From: Tenebrio molitor
Taxonomy: Eukaryota > Arthropoda > Insecta > Coleoptera > Tenebrionidae
Assembly (NCBI RefSeq): GCF_963966145.1
Contig: NC_091046.1
Location: forward strand, 2,728,001-2,792,000
Reading direction: 5' to 3'
DNA: 64,000 nucleotides
Shown: piece by piece, positions 55,931 to 64,000 of the stretch
How positions within the stretch are numbered: position 1 is the stretch's first letter
Layout: every line of letters begins with the position of its first letter
Notes under the pieces: generated by a model
The model's input: only the letters and a program-made list of their open reading frames with translations
Databases searched by the model: none
What the model was told of the DNA's origin: nothing
Program-made: the position numbers and the translations under genes

Positions 55931-58855
55931 GTTTGAATCGGCGACAAAAAATTTTCGGAAAAAAACCATGTACCCCCCCCTTCTATCTAATTTTCACTTC
56001 GGAAAATCATTTAAACGCCCATAGCTCCCTTATTAAGCCACATATGGCAATGAATTTTGCACCGTTGGATTGCCCTTGTCGAGGCGCTTCTTCTGAGCCA
56101 GAAAAAGTTTACCTGGATTTTTACGTTTTAGAGAAATTCGCAAAAAACCAAAAAATCCATATTTTTGGCTCCCACAGCAAAAAATGGGTTCAATGGCCGG
56201 AACTTTTACTATACACGAATTCAACTCATCCTATACAATGACTGACAGCAATTTGGTTCGAATCGGCGACAAAAAATTTTCGGAAAAAAAACATGTACCC
56301 CCCCCCTTCTATCTAATTTTCACGTCGGAAAATCATTTAAACGCCCATAGCTCCCTTATTAAGCCACATATGGCAATGAATTTTGCACCGTTGGATTGCC
56401 CTTGTCGAGGCGCTTCTTCTGAGCCAGAAAAAGTTTACCTGGATTTTTACGTTTTAGAGAAATTCGCAAAAAACCAAAAAATCCATATTTTTGGCTCCCA
56501 CAGCAAAAAATGGGTTCAATGGCCGGAACTTTTACTATACACGAATTCAACTCATCCTATACAATGACTGACAGCAATTTGGTTCGAATCGGCGACAAAA
56601 AATTTTCGGAAAAAAAACATGTACCCCCCCCCTTCTATCTAATTTTCACGTCGGAAAATCATTTAAACGCCCATAGCTCCCTTATTAAGCCACATATGGC
56701 AATGAATTTTGCACCGTTGGATTGCCCTTGTCGAGGCGCTTCTTCTGAGCCAGAAAAAGTTTACCTGGATTTTTACGTTTTAGAGAAATTCGCAAAAAAC
56801 CAAAAAATCCATATTTTTGGCTCCCACAGGAAAAAATGGGTTCAATGGCCGGAACTTTTACTATACCTGAATTCAACTCATCCTATACAATAACTGACAG
56901 CAATTTGGTTCGAATCGGCGACAAAAAAATTTCGGAAAAAAACCATGTACCCCCCCCTTCTATCTAATTTTCACTTCGGAAAATCATTTAAACGCCCATA
57001 GCTCCCTTATTAAGCCACATATGGCAATGAATATTGCACCGTTGGATTGCCCTTGTCGAAGCGCTTCTTCTGAGCCAGAAAAAGTTTACCTGGATTTTTC
57101 CGTTTTAGAGAAATTCGCAAAAAACCAAAAAATCCATATTTTTGGCTCCCACAGCAAAAAATGGGTTAAATGGCCGGAACTTTTACTATACCCGAATTCA
57201 ACTCATCCTATACAATGACTGACAGCAATTTGGTTCGAATCGGCGACAAAAAATTTTCGGAAAAAAACCATGTACCCCCCCCTTCTATCTAATTTTCACT
57301 TCGGAAAATCATTTAAACGCCCATAGCTCCCTTATTAAGCCACATATGGCAATGAATTTTGCACCGTTGGATTGCCCTTGTCGAGGCGCTTCTTCTGAGC
57401 CAGAAAAAGTTTACCTGGATTTTTCCGTTTCAGAGAAATTCGCAAAAAACCAAAAAATCCATATTTTTGGCTCCCACAGCAAAAAATGGGTTAAATGGCC
57501 GGAACTTTTACTATACCCGAATTCAACTCATCCTATACAATGACTGAGAGCAATTTGGTTCGAATCGGCGACAAAAAATTTTCGGAAAAAAACCATGTAC
57601 CCCCCCTTCTATCTAATTTTCACTTCGGAAAATCATTTAAACGCCCATAGCTCCCTTATTAAGCCACATATGGCAATGAATTTTGCACCGTTGGATTGCC
57701 CTTGTCGAGGCGCTTCTTCTGAGCCACAAAAAGTTTACCTGGATTTTTACGTTTTAGAGAAATTCGCAAAAAACCAAAAAATCCATATTTTTGGCTCCCA
57801 CAGCAAAAAATGGGTTAAATGGCCGGAACTTTTACTATACCCGAATTCAACTCATCCTATACAATGACTGACAGCAATTTGGTTTGAATCGGCGACAAAA
57901 AATTTTCGGAAAAAAACCATGTACCCCCCCCTTCTATCTAATTTTCACTTCGGAAAATCATTTAAACGCCCATAGCTCCCTTATTAAGCCACATATGGCA
58001 ATGAATTTTGCACCGTTGGATTGCCCTTGTCGAGGCGCTTCTTCTGAGCCAGAAAAAGTTTACCTGGATTTTTACGTTTTAGAGAAATTCGCAAAAAACC
58101 GAAAAATCCATATTTTTGGCTCCCACAGCAAAAAATGGGTTAAATGGCCGGAACTTTTACTATACCCGAATTCAACTCATCCTATACAATGACTGACAGC
58201 AATTTGGTTCGAATCGGCGACAAAAAATTTTCGGAAAAAAACCATGTACCCCCCCCTTCTATCTAATTTTCACTTCGGAAAATCATTTAAACGCCCATAG
58301 CTCCCTTATTAAGCCACATATGGCAATGAATTTTGCACCGTTGGATTGCCCTTGTCGAGGCGCTTCTTCTGAGCCAGAAAAAGTTTACCTGGATTTTTAC
58401 GTTTTAGAGAAATTCGCAAAAAACCAAAAAATCCATATTTTTGGCTCCCACAGCAAAAAATGGGTTAAATGGCCGGAACTTTTACTATACCCGAATTCAA
58501 CTCATCCTATACAATGACTGACAGCAATTTGGTTCGAATCGGCGACAAAAAATTTTCGGAAAAAAACCATGTACCCCCCCTTCTATCTAATTTTCACTTC
58601 GGAAAATCATTTAAACGCCCATAGCTCCCTTATTAAGCCACATATGGCAATGAATTTTGCACCGTTGGATTGCCCTTGTCGAGGCGCTTCTTCTGAGCCA
58701 GAAAAAGTTTACCTGGATTTTTACGTTTTAGAGAAATTCGCAAAAAACCAAAAAATCCATATTTTTGGCTCCCACAGCAAAAAATGGGTTAAATGGCCGG
58801 AACTTTTACTATACCCGAATTCAACTCATCCTATACAATGACTGACAGCAATTTG
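55931..58855. repeat. Nine-monomer higher-order unit B, 2,925 bp
   Basis: Rare variants of unit A recur at exactly +2,925: GGTTTGAATCGG (55931), GACTGAGAGC (57543), AAACCGAAAAATCC (about 58099). A difference is GAGCCAGAAAAAG at about 58700 where unit A has GAGCCACAAAAAG (about 55775). A third GGTTTGAATCGG at 58856 begins what may be a further, rearranged unit. Confidence 0.85.
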
Positions 58856-61800
58856 GTTTGAATCGGCGACAAAAAATTTTCGGAAAAAAACCATGTACCC
58901 CCCCCTTCTATCTAATTTTCACTTCGGAAAATCATTTAAACGCCCATAGCTCCCTTATTAAGCCACATATGGCAATGAATTTTGCACCGTTGGATTGCCC
59001 TTGTCGAGGCGCTTCTTCTGGGCCAGAAAAAGTTTACCTGGATTTTTCCGTTTTAGAGAAATTCGCAAAAAACCAAAAAATCCATATTTTTGGCTCCCAC
59101 AGCAAAAAATGGGTTCAATGGCCGGAACTTTTACTATACACGAATTCAACTCATCCTATACAATGACTGACAGCAATTTGGTTCGAATCGGCGACAAAAA
59201 ATTTTCGGAAAAAAACCATGTACCCCCCCCTTCTATCTAATTTTCACTTCGGAAAATCATTTAAACGCCCATAGCTCCCTTATTAAGCCACATATGGCAA
59301 TGAATTTTGCACCGTTGGATTGCCCTTGTCGAGGCGCTTCTTCTGAGCCAGAAAAAGTTTACCTGGATTTTTACGTTTTAGAGAAATTCGCAAAAAACCA
59401 AAAAATCCATATTTTTGGCTCCCACAGCAAAAAATGGGTTAAATGGCCGGAACTTTTACTATACCCGAATTCAACTCATCCTATACAATGACTGACAGCA
59501 ATTTGGTTCGAATCGGCGACAAAAAATTTTCGGAAAAAAACCATGTACCCCCCCCTTCTATCTAATTTTCACTTCGGAAAATCATTTAAACGCCCATAGC
59601 TCCCTTATTAAGCCACATATGGCAATGAATTTTGCACCGTTGGATTGCCCTTGTCGAGGCGCTTCTTCTGAGCCAGAAAAAGTTTACCTGGATTTTTACG
59701 TTTTAGAGAAATTCGCAAAAAACCAAAAAATCCATATTTTTGGCTCCCACGGCAAAAAATGGGTTAAATGGCCGGAACTTTTACTATACCCGAATTCAAC
59801 TCATCCTATACAATGACTGACAGCAATTTGGTTCGAATCGGCGACAAAAAATTTTCGGAAAAAAACCATGTACCCCCCCTTCTATCTAATTTTCACTTCG
59901 GAAAATCATTTAAACGCCCATAGCTCCCTTATTAAGCCACATATGGCAATGAATTTTGCACCGTTGGATTGCCCTTGTCGAGGCGCTTCTTCTGAGCCAG
60001 AAAAAGTTTACCTGGATTTTTACGTTTTAGAGAAATTCGCAAAAAACCAAAAAATCCATATTTTTGGCTCCCACAGCAAAAAATGGGTTAAATGGCCGGA
60101 ACTTTTACTATACCCGAATTCAACTCATCCTATACAATGACTGACAGCAATTTGGTTCGAATCGGCGACAAAAAATTTTCGGAAAAAAACCATGTACCCC
60201 CCCCTTCTATCTAATTTTCACTTCGGAAAATCATTTAAACGCCCATAGCTCCCTTATTAAGCCACATATGGCAATGAATTTTGCACCGTTGGATTGCCCT
60301 TGTCGAGGCGCTTCTTCTGGGCCAGAAAAAGTTTACCTGGATTTTTCCGTTTTAGAGAAATTCGCAAAAAACCAAAAAATCCATATTTTTGGCTCCCACA
60401 GCAAAAAATGGGTTCAATGGCCGGAACTTTTACTATACACGAATTCAACTCATCCTATACAATGACTGACAGCAATTTGGTTCGAATCGGCGACAAAAAA
60501 TTTTCGGAAAAAAAACATGTACCCCCCCCTTCTATCTAATTTTCACTTCGGAAAATCATTTAAACGCCCATAGCTCCCTTATTAAGCCACATATGGCAAT
60601 GAATTTTGCACCGTTGGATTGCCCTTGTCGAGGCGCTTCTTCTGAGCCAGAAAAAGTTTACCTGGATTTTTACGTTTTAGAGAAATTCGCAAAAAACCAA
60701 AAAATCCATATTTTTGGCTCCCACAGCAAAAAATGGGTTAAATGGCCGGAACTTTTACTATACCCGAATTCAACTCATCCTATACAATGACTGACAGCAA
60801 TTTGGTTCGAATCGGCGACAAAAAATTTTCGGAAAAAAACCATGTACCCCCCCCTTCTATCTAATTTTCACTTCGGAAAATCATTTAAACGCCCATAGCT
60901 CCCTTATTAAGCCACATATGGCAATGAATTTTGCACCGTTCGATTGCCCTTGTCGAGGCGCTTCTTCTGGGCCAGAAAAAGTTTACCTGGATTTTTCCGT
61001 TTCAGAGAAATTCGCAAAAAAACAAAAAATCCATATTTTTGGCTCCCACAGCAAAAAATGGGTTCAATGGCCGGAACTTTTACTATACACGAATTCAACT
61101 CATCCTATACAATGACTGACAGCAATTTGGTTCGAATCGGCGACAAAAAATTTTCGGAAAAAAACCATGTACCCCCCCCTTCTATCTAATTTTCACTTCG
61201 GAAAATCATTTAAACGCCCATAGCTCCCTTACTAAGCCACATATGGCAATGAATTTTGCACCGTTGGATTGCCCTTGTCGAGGCGCTTCTTCTGGGCCAG
61301 AAAAAGTTTACCTGGATTTTTACGTTTTAGAGAAATTCGCAAAAAACCAAAAAATCCATATTTTTGGCTCCCACAGCAAAAAATGGGTTCAATGGCCGGA
61401 ACTTTTACTATACACGAATTCAACTCATCCTATACAATGACTGACAGCAATTTGGTTCGAATCGGCGACAAAAAATTTTCGGAAAAAAACCATGTACCCC
61501 CCCCTTCTATCTAATTTTCACTTCGGAAAATCATTTAAACGCCCATAGCTCCCTTATTAAGCCACATATGGCAATGAATTTTGCACCGTTGGATTGCCCT
61601 TGTCGAGGCGCTTCTTCTGGGCCAGAAAAAGTTTACCTGGATTTTTCCGTTTCAGAGAAATTCGCAAAAAAACAAAAAATCCATATTTTTGGCTCCCACA
61701 GCAAAAAATGGGTTAAATGGCCGGAACTTTTACTATACCCGAATTCAACTCATCCTATACAATGACTGACAGCAATTTGGTTCGAATCGGCGACAAAAAA

Positions 61801-64000
61801 TTTTCGGAAAAAAACCATGTACCCCCCCCTTCTATCTAATTTTCACTTCGGAAAATCATTTAAACGCCCATAGCTCCCTTATTAAGCCACATATGGCAAT
61901 GAATTTTGCACCGTTGGATTGCCCTTGTCGAGGCGCTTCTTCTGGGCCAGAAAAAGTTTACCTGGATTTTTCCGTTTTAGAGAAATTCGCAAAAAACCAA
62001 AAAATCCATATTTTTGGCTCCCACAGCAAAAAATGGGTTCAATGGCCGGAACTTTTACTATACACGAATTCAACTCATCCTATACAATGACTGACAGCAA
62101 TTTGGTTCGAATCGGCGACAAAAAATTTTCGGAAAAAAAACATGTACCCCCCCCTTCTATCTAATTTTCACTTCGGAAAATCATTTAAACGCCCATAGCT
62201 CCCTTATTAAGCCACATATGGCAATGAATTTTGCACCGTTGGATTGCCCTTGTCGAGGCGCTTCTTCTGAGCCAGAAAAAGTTTACCTGGATTTTTACGT
62301 TTTAGAGAAATTCGCAAAAAACCAAAAAATCCATATTTTTGGCTCCCACAGCAAAAAATGGGTTAAATGGCCGGAACTTTTACTATACCCGAATTCAACT
62401 CATCCTATACAATGACTGACAGCAATTTGGTTCGAATCGGCGACAAAAAATTTTCGGAAAAAAACCATGTACCCCCCCCTTCTATCTAATTTTCACTTCG
62501 GAAAATCATTTAAACGCCCATAGCTCCCTTATTAAGCCACATATGGCAATGAATTTTGCACCGTTGGATTGCCCTTGTCGAGGCGCTTCTTCTGAGCCAG
62601 AAAAAGTTTACCTGGATTTTTCCGTTTCAGAGAAATTCGCAAAAAAACAAAAAATCCATATTTTTGGCTCCCACAGCAAAAAATGGGTTCAATGGCCGGA
62701 ACTTTTACTATACCCGAATTCAACTCATCCTATACAATGACTGACAGCAATTTGGTTCGAATCGGCGACAAAAAATTTTCGGAAAAAAACCATGTACCCC
62801 CCCCCCTTCTATCTAATTTTCACTTCGGAAAATCATTTAAACGCCCATAGCTCCCTTATTAAGCCACATATGGCAATGAATTTTGCACCGTTGGATTGCC
62901 CTTGTCGAGGCGCTTCTTCTGAGCCAGAAAAAGTTTACCTGGATTTTTACGTTTTAGAGAAATTCGCAAAAAACCAAAAAATCCATATTTTTGGCTCCCA
63001 CAGCAAAAAATGGGTTAAATGGCCGGAACTTTTACTATACCCGAATTCAACTCATCCTATACAATGACTGACAGCAATTTGGTTCGAATCGGCGACAAAA
63101 AATTTTCGGAAAAAAACCATGTACCCCCCCCTTCTATCTAATTTTCACTTCGGAAAATCATTTAAACGCCCATAGCTCCCTTATTAAGCCACATATGGCA
63201 ATGAATTTTGCACCGTTGGATTGCCCTTGTCGAGGCGCTTCTTCTGAGCCAGAAAAAGTTTACCTGGATTTTTACGTTTTAGAGAAATTCGCAAAAAACC
63301 AAAAAATCCATATTTTTGGCTCCCACAGCAAAAAATGGGTTAAATGGCCGGAACTTTTACTATACCCGAATTCAACTCATCCTATACAATGACTGACAGC
63401 AATTTGGTTCCAATCGGCGACAAAAAATTTTCGGAAAAAAACCATGTACCCCCCCCCTTCTATCTAATTTTCACTTCGGAAAATCATTTAAACGCCCATA
63501 GCTCCCTTATTAAGCCACATATGGCAATGAATTTTGCACCGTTGGATTGCCCTTGTCGAGGCGCTTCTTCTGAGCCAGAAAAAGTTTACCTGGATTTTTA
63601 CGTTTTAGAGAAATTCGCAAAAAACCAAAAAATCCATATTTTTGGCTCCCACAGCAAAAAATGGGTTAAACGGCCGGAACTTTTACTAGACCCGAATTCA
63701 ACTCATCCTATACAATGACTGACAGCAATTTGGTTCGAATCGGCGACAAAAAATTTTCGGAAAAAAACCATGTACCCCCCCCTTCTATCTAATTTTCACT
63801 TCGGAAAATCATTTAAACGCCCATAGCTCCCTTATTAAGCCACATATGGCAATGAATTTTGCACCGTTGGATTGCCCTTGTCGAGGCGCTTCTTCTGGGC
63901 CAGAAAAAGTTTACCTGGATTTTTCCGTTTCAGAGAAATTCGCAAAAAACAAAAAATCCATATTTTTGGCTCCCACAGCAAAAAATGGGTTCAATGGCCG

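Larger units (their letters stand above)
37020..64000. repeat. Satellite DNA array, about 325-bp monomer, about 83 copies
   Basis: Head-to-tail monomers of 322-331 bp, all in one orientation, fill the window to its end. Landmarks in nearly every monomer are an NdeI site (CACATATGGCAATGAA), an EcoRI site (GAATTCAACTCATCC), CCGGAACTTTTACTATA, and a C run of roughly 5-12 before TTCTATCTAATTTTCAC. Length differences come mainly from that C run and from single-base changes in A runs. Diagnostic variants define monomer types (for example TTTTACGTTTTAGAG, TTCCGTTTCAGAG, GAATATTGCACC, TCTGGGCCAG). The first six monomers (37.0-39.1 kb) are the most divergent, as is usual at array edges. Each monomer has 60-65-codon frames on both strands, explained by its sequence being free of stops rather than by coding. 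Confidence 0.97.

Noticed and set aside
37205..63718. Dozens of 60-128-codon open frames on both strands of the satellite
   Set aside because: They recur because the monomer recurs, occur on both strands over the same bases, and monomer length is generally not a multiple of three. No signal peptide, domain or splice context supports coding.
37020..64000. CRISPR-like array
   Set aside because: The whole 325-bp unit is repeated with no unique spacers, in a eukaryotic context.
37020..64000. CENP-B-box-like motif in the monomer
   Set aside because: TTCG occurs several times but no copy has the rest of the box (A and CGGG at the right spacing).

Overview
The window looks like insect nuclear DNA, quite possibly from a beetle, although the order cannot be fixed from sequence alone. 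It is AT-rich, has spliced genes with short GT..AG introns, and carries antigen-5-type CAP proteins, a DM9-domain protein, BEL/Pao, Jockey/R1, Tc1/mariner and CMC (CACTA-like) elements and many short inverted-repeat elements. I see no bacterial operon, rRNA, functional tRNA or CRISPR array.

Layout. (1) 1-33.8 kb is a local cluster of antigen-5-like CAP genes. Copies start at 234 (+), 9299 (+), 23727 (-), 31735 (-) and 32771 (+), and an orphan first-exon fragment lies at 22520 (+). All share one plan: signal peptide, Cys-rich segment, CAP domain, a phase-2 intron inside a Trp codon, a Cys-rich hinge and a hydrophobic C-terminal tail that looks like a GPI-anchor signal. Only the 32771 copy is intact. 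Three others are split in exon 2 by transposable elements, and each half is still open and in frame: a 7.2-kb CMC element (942-8149), a 1.3-kb composite of small inverted-repeat elements (about 10205-11493), and a 6.3-kb BEL/Pao element (24539-30828). The 23727 copy has its own frameshift and stop codon.

(2) 11.6-22.4 kb is a transposon graveyard of short inverted-repeat elements. It also holds two nested relatives with TACAGSGTGTCCCAGAA-type ends, a broken Tc1 transposase and a SINE with two tRNA-like modules. In its middle sits one intact three-exon gene for a small secreted DM9 (DUF3421) protein (19678-20319), whose TATA box abuts a transposon terminus.

(3) 33.8-37.0 kb holds two more mariner-like short elements, a hAT-like end, an unrecognised degenerate coding remnant, and a sequence resembling the end of a DNA transposon.

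(4) 37.0-64.0 kb is one unbroken head-to-tail satellite array of about 83 monomers of about 325 bp, running off the window. It has clear higher-order structure: a 9-monomer, 2,925-bp block is present twice in tandem (53006-55930 and 55931-58855), and a 972-bp trimer repeats near 39.1-41.1 kb.

Two elements look recently active. The BEL/Pao element has LTRs that read as identical, a 5-bp target duplication, a tRNA-Tyr-type primer site and one open 1742-residue Gag-Pol frame. The CMC element keeps an eight-exon accessory gene (594 codons, SAM-like N-terminus) that can be spliced with no frame break, next to its transposase.
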